DNA of 64,000 nt from Natrinema salsiterrestre (GTDB lineage Archaea > Halobacteriota > Halobacteria > Halobacteriales > Natrialbaceae): NCBI RefSeq assembly GCF_029502005.1, contig NZ_JAMQOT010000002.1, positions 372,001 to 436,000 on the forward strand. Direction: 5' to 3'. Each line of letters opens with the position of its first letter. Position 1 is the stretch's first letter. Made by a program: the position numbers and the translations under genes. Shown here piece after piece: positions 44,248 through 53,276 of the stretch. A model generated the notes under the pieces. That model did no database searches. It was not told the origin of the DNA and worked only from the letters and a program-made list of their open reading frames with translations.

Positions 44248-44964
44248 CTACAACAGCTTCCGACACTCGCCCAGCGGCGGGAACCACAGCGTCTCGCCGC
44301 TCGAGTCGTCGACGACAGCGGGGTGGAACGCGTCGGCGGTCCGGACGAGCGGGGTCTGAAAGTCGCGACTGCGCATCCCGTTGACCGTCGACCCGGCAGC
44401 GAGCCGCGTAAACGACGGGAGCACGAGCACGTCCGCGCCCTCGTAGCAGTTCGGGCCGTAGAGGAAACACGGCAGTTTGCGGCCCTCGATCGACAGGGCC
44501 GGGTGGTCGTGGCCCACGACGTAGCGCTCGGCCGTCGTCTGGGGGGGCTCGTGCCCGTGGCAGACCACCCAGCCGTCGGCCAGCGCGTACTCGTCGCTCG
44601 TCTCGCCGTCGAAAACCTCCGCGAGCATCGTGTCGTGGTTGCCGGGCGTAACGACCAGGTCGGCACCGCTCTCGTCGACGGTCTCGACGAGTCGAGCCAC
44701 GTCCCGCTCGACCCCGCGCGGGAGCCGCGAAAACGAGTGCAAGAGATCCCCGGCGACGACGACGGTGGCCGGCTCGAGCTCGGCGAGGAGACCATCGAGG
44801 CGGTCGACGACGTCGCTTCCGTCGTCGATCGGAGCGTCGACGCGCGAGGCGGCCGCTTTGCCGAGGTGGACGTCCGCGAGGACGAGCGTCTCGGCGGCGG
44901 GAACGAAGACGGCGCGGTCGCGGAGTGAAAACGGAACGTCGATCTCGACGTCGATAGCGGTCAT
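44248..44964 (-). CDS. Metallophosphoesterase
   Basis: A 238-residue calcineurin-like phosphoesterase. The metal motifs are LVLADVHLGK (Asp-x-His), VVVAGDLLH (Gly-Asp), VVTPGNHD (Gly-Asn-His-Asp), and the C-terminal VCHGHE and VVGHDHP. Similar proteins of this size sit beside helicase or surface-processing genes in other archaea. It overlaps archaeosortase A by four bases (ATGA, 44961-44964), so it is translated right after it. Confidence 0.92.
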   Translation of the reverse strand: MTAIDVEIDVPFSLRDRAVFVPAAETLVLADVHLGKAAASRVDAPIDDGSDVVDRLDGLLAELEPATVVVAGDLLHSFSRLPRGVERDVARLVETVDESGADLVVTPGNHDTMLAEVFDGETSDEYALADGWVVCHGHEPPQTTAERYVVGHDHPALSIEGRKLPCFLYGPNCYEGADVLVLPSFTRLAAGSTVNGMRSRDFQTPLVRTADAFHPAVVDDSSGETLWFPPLGECRKLL

Positions 44965-46007
44965 CGCTCGGAGTCGGTCTCGGAGGTCGACGCCGGGTCG
45001 GACTCGCCGCTGGTGCCCGACTCCGCGGTCGATTCCGACGCCGAGGCAGCCGACGTCGACGTTCCGCCGTCGGCCCGCATCTCCTCGCCGAGCGCGTCCG
45101 ACAGATCGTACTCCGTGCCCGTCAGGATGAACAGCACCTCCTCGAGGGGGTCGAGGACTTCGGGCAGGATGCGGACGACGAGATAGGTGATTCCCAGCAG
45201 GGCGACGATCGACAGCGACTGGGCGATGAAGTTGTGGGCGACGATGTAGGACGTCCGGTCGGCGGGTGCTCCCATGAACTCGGTGGCGATGTGGACGAGG
45301 ATATCCTGCTGGAACCAGCCCCACGGCGAGGCGATCCCGATGAAGACGTTCCGGACGAGATTGAGGAACCAGATGACGCCGACGGCGATCGCGAAGGCCG
45401 TCACCTTCCGCTTGAGCGACGCCGTGACCGACGCGATCAGTCCGCCGAAGATCGCCATACTGCCGATGCCGGTACAGGACATGATGATGTAGGTCGTCCG
45501 ACCGGTCACCGTGACGTCGGGATCGAACGCGAAGCGGCTCTGGTACCCGTTCGAGCCCTCCTCGATACCCGGGCTGTGCCCCATCAGTTCCATCCCGAAA
45601 TGGGTCTGCCTGGCGGTCGTCTCGATCAGCCAGGTTTTGACGAACGGAATCGTCTCGGCGGGCAGGTAGATCAGCCCCATGAACGCGATCGCCTTCGAAA
45701 GCAGCAGTAGCGACTCGCGACCCTGCAGGAGCAGATACCCGGCGTAGACACACAGCGGCAGCGCCGCCAGCGTCAGGAGCGTCTGGATCGGGCTCTTGAC
45801 TTCGAGGTAGTAGTGGGGAACCATCGTCAGCCAGAAGACGCCGAAGACGACCCACGCCGCTGCGGCGAGATACCGTGCCGGGTCGGGGGCGTCGAGCCAC
45901 TCGAGGACCATCGCGACGACGAACGCGGCAATCGCCGTCCAGGCCAGCACGTCCCCGAGCGGGATCGAACCGATGCTCACCGCGGTCGTCGCTGGTAGGG
46001 CCGGCAT
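44961..46007 (-). CDS. artA: Archaeosortase A
   Basis: A 348-residue membrane transpeptidase-like enzyme that cleaves and lipid-anchors PGF-CTERM proteins. About eight TMs. The catalytic Cys is in YIIMSCTGIGSMA and the conserved Arg in LNLVRNVFIG, with a third polar residue in the following TM loop (APADRTSYIVAHN). The C-terminal ~60 residues are Ser/Thr/Glu-rich and disordered. I use the ATG at 46007; GTG 46013 adds two residues. A PGF-CTERM substrate is encoded at 13944-14693. Confidence 0.93.
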   Translation of the reverse strand: MPALPATTAVSIGSIPLGDVLAWTAIAAFVVAMVLEWLDAPDPARYLAAAAWVVFGVFWLTMVPHYYLEVKSPIQTLLTLAALPLCVYAGYLLLQGRESLLLLSKAIAFMGLIYLPAETIPFVKTWLIETTARQTHFGMELMGHSPGIEEGSNGYQSRFAFDPDVTVTGRTTYIIMSCTGIGSMAIFGGLIASVTASLKRKVTAFAIAVGVIWFLNLVRNVFIGIASPWGWFQQDILVHIATEFMGAPADRTSYIVAHNFIAQSLSIVALLGITYLVVRILPEVLDPLEEVLFILTGTEYDLSDALGEEMRADGGTSTSAASASESTAESGTSGESDPASTSETDSER

Positions 46008-46137
46008 ACTCACGTAATCCCGACGGACTCTCGCGCTATCAACTTGACGCCTCGGACCGAGCGACCGGCCCGAGGAGCCACGAGCGGCGACCGGGCGACC
46101 GCGTACCTTTTTGCATCGCTCGCGAAAAGGCTACCAC

Positions 46138-46917
46138 ATGGTCGACGTCCTCGATAACAAGCGGGCCGCGACGCGGTTTCGGATCCTCGTCCAGATCGCG
46201 GAACGCCAGCCCGCGGTCAGCCAGGGGGAGATCGCCGGGGAAGTCGGCGTCACGAGCCAGGCAGTCAGCGAGTACATCCGCGAGCTCGTCGACGACGGCC
46301 TCGTCGAGAAGGAAGGCCGGTCGCGGTACCGCGTCACCCGCGAAGGCGTCGACTGGCTCTTCCGAGCCGCGGACGACGTCCGCCGATTCGCGGACCACGT
46401 CACCGGCGACGTGCTGGGCGCGATGAGCGAGGACGCCTACATCGCGACTGCCGACATCGAGGAGGGCGAGACCGTCTCGCTGACGGTCAGAGACGGCCTC
46501 CTCCACGCCACCCCGGACACCGAGGGACCGGCGACCGGTATCGCGACGACCGACGCCGAAGCCGGCACCGACGTCGGCGTCACCAGCTTCGAGGGCGTCA
46601 TGGAACTCGAGCCCGGCTCCGTCACCGTTTTGCAGGTGCCGTCGATCCGCACCGGCGGGAGCCGCGGGATCGACGACGAGACCGTCACCGACGCCTGCGA
46701 CGACGCCGACATGGTCGTCGCCGCCGGCGTCGAGGCCGTCGTCGCCTGTCGACGGGCGGCCACCGACCCCGACGTGACCTTCGCCGTCGGCGACGTCGCG
46801 GCGGACGCCGCGAACCACGGCCTCGAGGTGACCGCCGTCGCCACGACCGACGCCGTCGGCCGAGTGACCGACGCGCTCCGGGACGCCGACGTTTCCTACG
46901 AAGTACTCGAGGGGTGA
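46138..46917 (+). CDS. MarR-like HTH regulator with C-terminal ligand domain
   Basis: A 259-residue protein. Residues ~10-70 are a winged HTH (VSQGEIAGEVGVTSQAVSEYIRELVDDGLVEKEGRSRYRVTREG). Residues ~95-255 form an alpha-beta domain with repeated Asp/Gly turns, typical of archaeal DUF7839-like proteins. A T-rich stretch (CCTTTTTGC, 46107-46115) lies about 26 bp upstream of the ATG at 46138. Divergent from archaeosortase A. The gene it controls is unknown. Confidence 0.85.
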   Translation: MVDVLDNKRAATRFRILVQIAERQPAVSQGEIAGEVGVTSQAVSEYIRELVDDGLVEKEGRSRYRVTREGVDWLFRAADDVRRFADHVTGDVLGAMSEDAYIATADIEEGETVSLTVRDGLLHATPDTEGPATGIATTDAEAGTDVGVTSFEGVMELEPGSVTVLQVPSIRTGGSRGIDDETVTDACDDADMVVAAGVEAVVACRRAATDPDVTFAVGDVAADAANHGLEVTAVATTDAVGRVTDALRDADVSYEVLEG

Positions 46918-47046
46918 GTCGGCCGACCGCGATCGACCGGCTACGCCGCGTCATCGTTCTGCGACCGATAGCGGCCGCTTCCCGGAACGAGTCAGAACGG
47001 ATAGAAACCGCAGCGATCGAACCGACTGCAGCGACGCCGTCGCTCC

Positions 47047-47814
47047 TCAGCCGATGTAACGCAGGTCGTCGTCGGTCGGCACGTCCATCTGCTGTTGTTG
47101 CTCCATCTCCTGTATCTTGCCGATGACCTCCTCCATCTCGTCGGCTCGCTCGTCCAGGGATTCGTACTCGAGATCGAATCCGAGCACGTCCTCGAGGACC
47201 TCGAGAACCGCGCGAGCGCTCTTCGGGTCGACGAGGTAGCCGCTGGTCTCGCCCATCAGACAGGAGGCTTCGAACCCGCGGCGCTCGCCCAACCCCAGCA
47301 GGAGGCCGGAGACCCCGACGATCCCGCCGGCGGGCTCGTCCTCGCGGAACTCGACGCCCGCGTCCTCGAGGCGCTCGAGCAGCGACTCGTCGCTGACGGC
47401 ACCGACGACGGCATACTCGTCGATGAGCTCGCCCGTGGGGACGCCGCCGAGCGCGTACACCTCGCTCGCGCCGAACTCCTCGGCGACGTCGAGGAAGGCG
47501 TCGGTCAGCGTGTAGTGCCCGTCGTTACTCTGGGCCTGATGGTCGCCGGTCAGCAAGAGGAGATCGCGACCGTCGGACCCCTCGACGGCGTGAATTTCCG
47601 CACAGGTTAGCTCCGAGACGCCGTCCTCGACGCTCACCTGCGGCGGGAACTCCCGGGAGTAGATCCGGCGTACGAGCGTGCTTTCGCCCTCGAGCTCCTC
47701 GAGCAGGTGCTCGACGGCGAGGGTACCGACGTGTCCGACCCCTGGCAACCCCTCGACGAGGACGGGGTCGTCCAGTTCGACCTCGGCGACTGCGTCGATC
47801 TCGAGTTCGTCCAT
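47047..47814 (-). CDS. Proteasome assembly chaperone (PAC2) family protein
   Basis: A 255-residue PAC2-fold protein. Typical segments are PVLVEGLPGVGHVGTLAVEHL, LLLLTGDHQAQSNDGHYTL and EVYALGGVPTGEL. Archaeal members are thought to help proteasome core assembly. The C-terminus ends in a Gln-rich stretch (MEQQQQMDVPTDDDLRYIG). It is the last gene of the eL44-eS27-aIF2a-nop10 operon and starts 7 bp after the nop10 stop. Confidence 0.93.
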   Translation of the reverse strand: MDELEIDAVAEVELDDPVLVEGLPGVGHVGTLAVEHLLEELEGESTLVRRIYSREFPPQVSVEDGVSELTCAEIHAVEGSDGRDLLLLTGDHQAQSNDGHYTLTDAFLDVAEEFGASEVYALGGVPTGELIDEYAVVGAVSDESLLERLEDAGVEFREDEPAGGIVGVSGLLLGLGERRGFEASCLMGETSGYLVDPKSARAVLEVLEDVLGFDLEYESLDERADEMEEVIGKIQEMEQQQQMDVPTDDDLRYIG

Positions 47815-47820
47815 ACCGTA

Positions 47821-48000
47821 TCAGCGGTTGCGACGTTTAAGAGCGCGTCGGTACTCGCCGTGCGGATCGGTCGGATCGAACGGTGCCGGGGCGCTGTTCG
47901 CCGTTTCGGCACCGCAGTCGGGACAGGTATCAGAAAGCGTATACACCGGGCCGTCGTGGGATTCGCGCCACGCCGAACACACCCGGATGTCGGATTTCAT
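47821..48000 (-). CDS. nop10: H/ACA snoRNP protein Nop10
   Basis: A 59-residue Nop10, part of the H/ACA RNP that makes pseudouridine in rRNA with Cbf5, Gar1 and L7Ae. Characteristic sequence: [11 protein letters not shown], then YTLSDTCPDCG, FDPTDPHGEYRR and the basic end ALKRRNR. It is too short to stand out as an ORF but is unmistakable. ATG (47998-48000) overlaps the aIF2-alpha stop as TAATG. Confidence 0.95.
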   Translation of the reverse strand: MKSDIRVCSAWRESHDGPVYTLSDTCPDCGAETANSAPAPFDPTDPHGEYRRALKRRNR

Positions 48001-48800
48001 TATTCGTCGTCGGTGCGGCGCTCGCGGTGGTACTGCCCTGAGCCACCGTGGCCTTCGATCGCGTCGACCGCCCGCCGTGCGCTCTCCTCGAGCTGGGACT
48101 CGGCGGTCTTGTAGTTTGGCGCCTGCACTTTGATCCGGTACTCGGGTGCGCCGACGTAGCTCACTTCGAGGTCGACTTCCTCGGGGATCTCGCCGTTGCC
48201 TTCGGCCGCTTCGAGGGCCTCGCGGATCCCGTCGACGCCGGTGTCGGTGGGGTTCTCGAGGTCGACGTAGCCGGTGACGTTGACGTAGGGCACCGAGACG
48301 TTCTCGCGGGCCGTGTCGACGATCGCTTCGATCTCGTCGTCGTCGAGATCGGTGTCCTCGAGAGCCTCCTCGCCGTGGATCGCGGCCTGCTTGAAGCCCT
48401 CGTAGAGCCCGCCGTGGATGGCGATCAGTTCGTTGGCGATCGCGGTGTAGACCTCGTCCTCGATCTCCTCGCCGAAGGCCAGTTCCATCCAGTTGTCGGC
48501 CTTCTGCTCGTTCTTCCAGTCCTGGATCTTGTCGGAGCGCTGGTGGTCGTTGACGTCCTTCAGCGAGAGGTCGATCTGCTGCGAGCTCTCGTCGACGTCG
48601 AGGACCTTGCAGACGGCGATCTGGCCCTCACGGACGTGATCGCGGACGTTCTTGATCCAGCCGCTCGCGACTTCGGAGATGTGGATCAGACCGCGCTTGT
48701 CCTCGTACTCCTCGAGATCGACGAAGACGCCGAAGTCTTCGATTTCGTCGATCTTGCCGACGACGAGTTCGCCGGGATCGGGCCAGCCGCTGTACTTCAT
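48000..48800 (-). CDS. aif2a: Translation initiation factor aIF2 subunit alpha
   Basis: A 266-residue alpha subunit of aIF2, which brings Met-tRNAi to the ribosome. The N-terminal S1 domain has [40 protein letters not shown]; the helical and C-terminal alpha-beta domains follow ([32 protein letters not shown]). It is in the conserved archaeal operon with eL44, eS27 and nop10. Its ATG overlaps the eS27 stop. Confidence 0.98.
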   Translation of the reverse strand: MKYSGWPDPGELVVGKIDEIEDFGVFVDLEEYEDKRGLIHISEVASGWIKNVRDHVREGQIAVCKVLDVDESSQQIDLSLKDVNDHQRSDKIQDWKNEQKADNWMELAFGEEIEDEVYTAIANELIAIHGGLYEGFKQAAIHGEEALEDTDLDDDEIEAIVDTARENVSVPYVNVTGYVDLENPTDTGVDGIREALEAAEGNGEIPEEVDLEVSYVGAPEYRIKVQAPNYKTAESQLEESARRAVDAIEGHGGSGQYHRERRTDDE

Positions 48801-48970
48801 CGTGACTCGACTGTCTCGAGGATCTCGTGTTCGATCTCGGCTTTGCCGCCGGTCGGTCGCACGAGCGTCGTCCCGCAGACGGCGCAGGCGACCTCCGAGG
48901 AGGCCTTGCCGAAGACGGTCTGTTCGTTCTCGCAGTCACTGCATCGAACGCTGTAGAAATTTCCTGCCAT
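48797..48970 (-). CDS. rps27e: 30S ribosomal protein eS27
   Basis: A 57-residue zinc-binding ribosomal protein. Pairs CSDC and CAVC form the zinc site ([29 protein letters not shown]). The ATG at 48970 sits 5 bp after the eL44 stop. Usual length for the family. Confidence 0.96.
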   Translation of the reverse strand: MAGNFYSVRCSDCENEQTVFGKASSEVACAVCGTTLVRPTGGKAEIEHEILETVESR

Positions 48971-48975
48971 TGGTA

Positions 48976-49257
48976 TCACTCCTGGAACTCGAGTCGGCCG
49001 GCGCGCCATCCCTCGCGGAGGTGGGCCTTGCCGCATTCGCTGCAGCGGTACTTGAGGTCGGTCTTCTTGGTCGGCTTTTCGCCGCCGGGCACTTTCGAGA
49101 AGCGACCGGAGTTCCCGATGGTCGAGCTGTTGCGTCGGGTGCGGCGAGCGTCCCACTTCATGCCGGACGAACGGCCCGTTCGGGACTTCTCGACTTCGTG
49201 TTCGTGGTGCTCGTTACAGAACGGACAGTACGTATTGAATCGGCGTGGCATCTGCAT
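48976..49257 (-). CDS. rpl44e: 50S ribosomal protein eL44
   Basis: A 93-residue protein starting [24 protein letters not shown], which matches archaeal L44e, with CPFC and a C-terminal [22 protein letters not shown] zinc site. First gene of the operon. It may also start at the second Met (49251). Confidence 0.97.
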   Translation of the reverse strand: MQMPRRFNTYCPFCNEHHEHEVEKSRTGRSSGMKWDARRTRRNSSTIGNSGRFSKVPGGEKPTKKTDLKYRCSECGKAHLREGWRAGRLEFQE

Positions 49258-49496
49258 GGTTATCTCACTTGCCGTGGGCTAAGATAGCGCCGTTTAAAAA
49301 GCGTTTGATAGCCGGCCGTCCCGGTCACCGCACGCGGAAATAACGGCTCGTTCGGGTCGTTCGCGTCCGATACCGTCGAACGCGATCGGTGACGCCGGCG
49401 GCTCGCACGTGTGCTGGCGTCCGTTCGCGGTCGCCGGGACGCTCGAGTCGATGGGTCTCCGAAGCGTTTAATCCGCTCTCCTGTGAAGTCTGGGCC

Positions 49497-49775
49497 ATGA
49501 AGCAGCTCATCATCCACGGGGATCCCGGCATTCGGAACGGGGCCATCGTCCGATACGAGGGAGACGAGGCGGAATCGGAGGTGGTCTGCTTCGGGATCAA
49601 CAGAAACGGCGAGTACCACGGGCCCGATCGCGTCCAGCTCTGGTGTACCGTCGGCTCGGAGGACGAATACGAGGACTACGAGAAGCGAAACTTCACGCCA
49701 CATTTCCTCGACGTGGATCGCGTCGACGCCGAGGACGTCGAGGTCGTCCGCCCGAAGAGCGATCTCGCGATCTAG
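49497..49775 (+). CDS. HAH_0734-family haloarchaeal protein
   Basis: A 92-residue protein: MKQLIIHGDPGIRNGAIVRYEG, then CFGINRNGEYHGPDRVQLWCTVGSED, acidic end. It resembles the conserved haloarchaeal HAH_0734 family, of unknown function. The ATG at 49497 fits; the frame extends to 49389 only by chance. Divergent from the eL44 operon. Confidence 0.85.
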   Translation: MKQLIIHGDPGIRNGAIVRYEGDEAESEVVCFGINRNGEYHGPDRVQLWCTVGSEDEYEDYEKRNFTPHFLDVDRVDAEDVEVVRPKSDLAI

Positions 49776-50054
49776 TCTCCCCGTCGGTTGATGACGGAGA
49801 CCGGACGCCGTGATCGGTTCCGGGCGGTAGTTTCGGAGACCACTGACGCTGGCCGTCGGCAACTTCATTTCACTCGCCCAACTCTTGTCCGAATGTTTAT
49901 GGTTCTCTGCTGGAAGAATACGGACGAATGCTCGCGACAGGGGGACCGGAGGGGCGCGTATTCCGCGATCGCGTTCCAGCTATCCATGCAGTAATCGTAA
50001 GACCGAAAGTAGTGCCGTCGGCAGTGACCGGTAAGCTCGAGGACGGAGACGACG

Positions 50055-50507
50055 ATGAGTAACTCCCTCCCAGAGACGATCCGAACGCGGGTTCGTGCGC
50101 TGTGCTCGACGACGCGGGTCGGGCTGTACGTCGGGGTCGGAACCTTCGGTGCGGCCGTCGACACTGCTACCCTCGTGTTTCTGGTAGAGATCACGGACCT
50201 CGGGACGATCGTCTCGAAGCTCCTCGCCTGGGAACTCGGTATTGCCGTCATCTTCGTGATCAACGAACAGTGGACGTTCGCGAGCTACGGCGAGGGGGGA
50301 TTGCGAGCGCTGTGGCATCGGTTCATGCTCTCGAACGTGGTCCGGTTCGGCGGGTTGCTGGTGACGCTGGTAGTGTTGTCGGTGCTGACAGGGCACTTCG
50401 GCGTCGGGCTCATGCTGGCGAACGTGATCGGTATCGGAGCCGGGTTCTTCGTCAACTACATCTGTGAGTGTCTTTACACCTGGCAGGTGTATCAGGACCA
50501 GCGGTAG
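50055..50507 (+). CDS. GtrA-family membrane protein
   Basis: A 150-residue membrane protein with four TMs. The GtrA hallmark segments are VGLYVGVGTFGAAVDTATLVFL and VIFVINEQWTF, and GIGAGFFVNYICECLYTW. GtrA proteins flip undecaprenyl- or dolichyl-linked sugars in cell-surface glycosylation. The stop is 60 bp before the tRNA gene. A single-gene unit. Confidence 0.93.
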   Translation: MSNSLPETIRTRVRALCSTTRVGLYVGVGTFGAAVDTATLVFLVEITDLGTIVSKLLAWELGIAVIFVINEQWTFASYGEGGLRALWHRFMLSNVVRFGGLLVTLVVLSVLTGHFGVGLMLANVIGIGAGFFVNYICECLYTWQVYQDQR

Positions 50508-50567
50508 AAACCCGCATACGGCTACCGAATCACAACCCTTAACTAGGGCACTCGGGTATGAAGTGAT

Positions 50568-50642
50568 AGCGGGATGGGATAGCCAGGAGATTCCGGCGGG
50601 CTCATAACCCGCAGATCGGTAGTTCAAATCTACCTCCCGCTA
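50568..50642 (+). tRNA. tRNA-iMet (CAT), initiator
   Basis: A complete intron-less tRNA. Acceptor AGCGGGA pairs with TCCCGCT, giving the A1-U72 pair of archaeal initiators. The anticodon arm is GCGGG-CTCATAA-CCCGC, with the three G:C pairs that mark initiator tRNA. T-arm GTAGTTCAAATCTAC is intact. CCA is not encoded. A T-run (CTTTTC) follows immediately and can terminate transcription. Confidence 0.97.
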
Positions 50643-50779
50643 CTTTTCAGGGATTCAACGACGAACGACGAGCATGGCGAGGAGTGGGTGCTGAATCCCT
50701 GAAAATACGACGAGTAGATTTGAAGAAGGCCACGAGCGACCGAAGGGAGCGACGTGGACGTAGTTCAAATCTACCTCCC
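50619..50779. repeat. Direct repeat of tRNA 3' end (50619-50638 and 50760-50779)
   Basis: GTAGTTCAAATCTACCTCCC in the tRNA T-arm/acceptor recurs exactly 141 bp downstream, and the flanks continue CGCT/CACT. An inverted partial copy GTAGATTTGAA lies between at 50714-50724. This is the pattern of an integrase attachment-site duplication or other tRNA-targeting element, now without any integrase gene. Confidence 0.75.
50644..50705. repeat. 14-bp inverted repeat after tRNA-iMet
   Basis: TTTTCAGGGATTCA (50644-50657) and TGAATCCCTGAAAA (50692-50705) are perfect complements with a 34-nt loop. The repeat lies between the two copies of the tRNA end and may be part of the same remnant. Confidence 0.6.
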
Positions 50780-50917
50780 ACTTTGTTTTGGCGCAAACTG
50801 ACTCGAGAACGCAGACCGTCGCGAGTCCCTGCTCGCGTGGTTCCAACGGCACGTCACGACGGCAGCTTCCACCCGGTCCGGACGGCGAATCCGTAAAAAG
50901 AGCGAGAGGGACCGCCC

Positions 50918-51706
50918 CTACGAGTCCGCGGCGAGATAGTCCCGGATCCGACGCCCCTGTGGATAGGTGAACGTCACAGTTCCGTGGAGAACCGACGGCG
51001 TCGAGAGCGGCTCGAGCGGAGCGAAGCGCTGGAACGGCGACTCCTCGGGGAACTCGAAGTCGATGCGATCGACCTCGGCCTCGTACAGCTCGCTGACGAA
51101 GGGGATCGGGAACTCGAGGAGTTCGCTGACCTGCGCTCGAGCGCCCGCAGGATCCGGGAACTGCCGGTGGGCGTAGTAGTGGAGGTGGCCGGTGAGCGTG
51201 TCGATTTGTTGGTCGCCGACGGTCGCTTCGACCTCGAGGACGGGTTCGTCGTCGACGGAGAGCGTCGAGACCAATTGCCCGTCGGCTTCCTCCCACTCGC
51301 ACGACCCGGCGAGACTCGGGATCCCGCCGGCCTCGCGGGTGAACGTCCGCATCTGCGGGGAATCCGTCCAGTAGCCGACCCAGAAGCGGCCCGGAACGGG
51401 CATCTCGCCCTGACCAGTGCTGATCGCGCGGCTGTCGTGGTCGGCGACTTCCACCGTCAGGTAGGTGAGCGTGTACGGCTCGAGGAGACTCGTTCTCTCG
51501 GCCGACGGCACCTGATACGTGTTCAGCTGGACGAGGGTGTTCGGGTGGGGCTCGAGCCCGGGCGGCAGTGCGTCCGCGAGCACGTCGGGATCGGCCTCGT
51601 AGCCGACGATGAGCATGCGCGCGTTCTTGATCAGCTGGGGCGGTGATACGGCCGTTCCCTCCGGCATTCCGGTGTAGGTCTCGGGGGTGAACTGGTGGTC
51701 GCTCAT
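50918..51706 (-). CDS. Acetoacetate decarboxylase-like protein lacking the active lysine
   Basis: A 262-residue protein with the ADC-fold layout (PPQLIKNARMLIVGYEADPDVLADALPPGLEP ... YLTVEVADHD). At the place of the Schiff-base lysine in PK(K) the sequence reads TREAGGIPSLAG, so the catalytic Lys appears absent; it may bind or act on keto-acids in another way. It starts 13 bp after the alpha/beta hydrolase stop and is probably in one operon with it. Confidence 0.7.
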   Translation of the reverse strand: MSDHQFTPETYTGMPEGTAVSPPQLIKNARMLIVGYEADPDVLADALPPGLEPHPNTLVQLNTYQVPSAERTSLLEPYTLTYLTVEVADHDSRAISTGQGEMPVPGRFWVGYWTDSPQMRTFTREAGGIPSLAGSCEWEEADGQLVSTLSVDDEPVLEVEATVGDQQIDTLTGHLHYYAHRQFPDPAGARAQVSELLEFPIPFVSELYEAEVDRIDFEFPEESPFQRFAPLEPLSTPSVLHGTVTFTYPQGRRIRDYLAADS

Positions 51707-51719
51707 GGCTGTGTCAGTG

Positions 51720-53087
51720 TTACTTGTTCGCCGCCACGCCGAAATCGTCGGGCGCGAAGACCTCGGGGATCGGTTCGTCTCGGACGCCGCGGATGTCCTC
51801 GAGGACGGGCTCGAGGTAGGCCCGGAACAGCTCCGGACGCTCGCTCATCGGGAAATGGCCGGTCGCCTTCATCTCGTGGGCGGTCGCGCCGTCGCCGATC
51901 GCCGCGGCGGCCTCGCGCGCATCGTCGGGGTTGGTCAGGTAGTCGTACTCGCCGTTCATCAGGTACATCCGCACCTGCGTGGCGTCGATCTCGTCGGCGG
52001 TGTCGCTGTAATCGTGGTCCATCGAGTAGTAGTGGAGGTCACCCTTGAGGACGCCGTTGGCACCCTGCTCGTACAGGTACAGCGTTTCGCGGCGCGCCCA
52101 CTCCGGTCCGTGGGGAGCCATCAGCCCCCACGTCGCGTGGGAGTTGACGTCGTTGGCATTGACGTGTGGATGGTCGAGCCACTGGATGTAGAACCCGGGC
52201 GTGAACAGGCCCGCCTCGAGGCCGATCAGCGCCCGGAACCGGTCGGCGTGCCAGTCCGCGAGCTCGAGCGTAATCGTCCCGCCCATGCTCGAGCCGATGA
52301 ACACGGGGTCCTCGAGCTCGAGGGCGTCGGCGATCGAGACGATGGTATCGGTGAACCGCTCGGCGGTGAGGTCGTACCGGTCGGCCCACCACGATTCGCT
52401 CGACGGCGGGACCGACTTGCCGTGGCGGGGCAGGTCGTAGGCTATGACCCGGAAGTGCTCGGTTATCTCGGGGTCGTTCAGCACGTGCCGCCACTGCTGG
52501 TTGTTACACCCGGCCGTGTGTTGACAGAGGAGCGGGATGCCGTCCGCCGGGCCGGCCGCCTCGTAGTAGATGCGGTGATCGACGCCGTCGAGATCGATGG
52601 TGACGTACTGGCCCGTAATTGGCTCGTCAGTCGCTTCTCGCGGCCGATGAGAGCCTTCGGTGCGCGGTTCGCCGCCGTTGTGGGCCGTCCGCATCAACTC
52701 GAGCGCGCGCTGGAACCCGCGGAAGTTCTGGAAGATCTTCTTGTGGTTGCCGATCAGGTCGAAGTACCCGTCCTCGCCTTTGACCGCGGTCCGGTAGAAA
52801 GAGGCGAACACCTCGTTGTGGTGAGCCGCCGGGACCTCGCTGACGAACTCCTCCCACGCCTCGCGCGGCCCGACGACCCCGAACGACCACGCGTCGTCCA
52901 GCCCCGGCGCTCGGACGTCCCGTACCTCACCGCCCTGCATCTCGAGCAGGTAGTGTTCGTCGCCGATCCCGACGAGGAAGTCCTCGTCGAACGCGTCGCG
53001 GCCGTGCTGGGTCATCTCCGGGTCCGCGTTCACGACGTCTCGATACTCGCTCCACCACGCCTCGCTGGCCAGTGTTCGGTCTGCCAT
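51720..53087 (-). CDS. Alpha/beta hydrolase with N-terminal SCP2-like domain
   Basis: A 455-residue protein. Residues ~1-150 resemble a sterol-carrier (SCP2) type lipid-binding domain. Residues ~165-440 are an alpha/beta hydrolase: nucleophile Ser in GSSMGG, Asp in MNGEYDYL, His in KATGHFP, and oxyanion region LPRHGKS. The combination suggests hydrolysis of a hydrophobic ester or a C-C bond of a keto-compound. It is upstream of the ADC-like gene. Confidence 0.82.
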   Translation of the reverse strand: MADRTLASEAWWSEYRDVVNADPEMTQHGRDAFDEDFLVGIGDEHYLLEMQGGEVRDVRAPGLDDAWSFGVVGPREAWEEFVSEVPAAHHNEVFASFYRTAVKGEDGYFDLIGNHKKIFQNFRGFQRALELMRTAHNGGEPRTEGSHRPREATDEPITGQYVTIDLDGVDHRIYYEAAGPADGIPLLCQHTAGCNNQQWRHVLNDPEITEHFRVIAYDLPRHGKSVPPSSESWWADRYDLTAERFTDTIVSIADALELEDPVFIGSSMGGTITLELADWHADRFRALIGLEAGLFTPGFYIQWLDHPHVNANDVNSHATWGLMAPHGPEWARRETLYLYEQGANGVLKGDLHYYSMDHDYSDTADEIDATQVRMYLMNGEYDYLTNPDDAREAAAAIGDGATAHEMKATGHFPMSERPELFRAYLEPVLEDIRGVRDEPIPEVFAPDDFGVAANK

Positions 53088-53276
53088 ACGTCGCGTTCCA
53101 TCACCCAGCCTATTAGTGTGGTATGCTAACTATGGGCGTTTTCTGGGCGACCGCCGTATACGATACCGAAACGGGAAGGGGCCCGATCTCAGCGGAGCGT
53201 GGTCTCGGACCGGCGGAACGGCTCTCGAACAGCCGTTCCGTACTCGAGGAGCGGACGACACCGAGACGACGGACTC

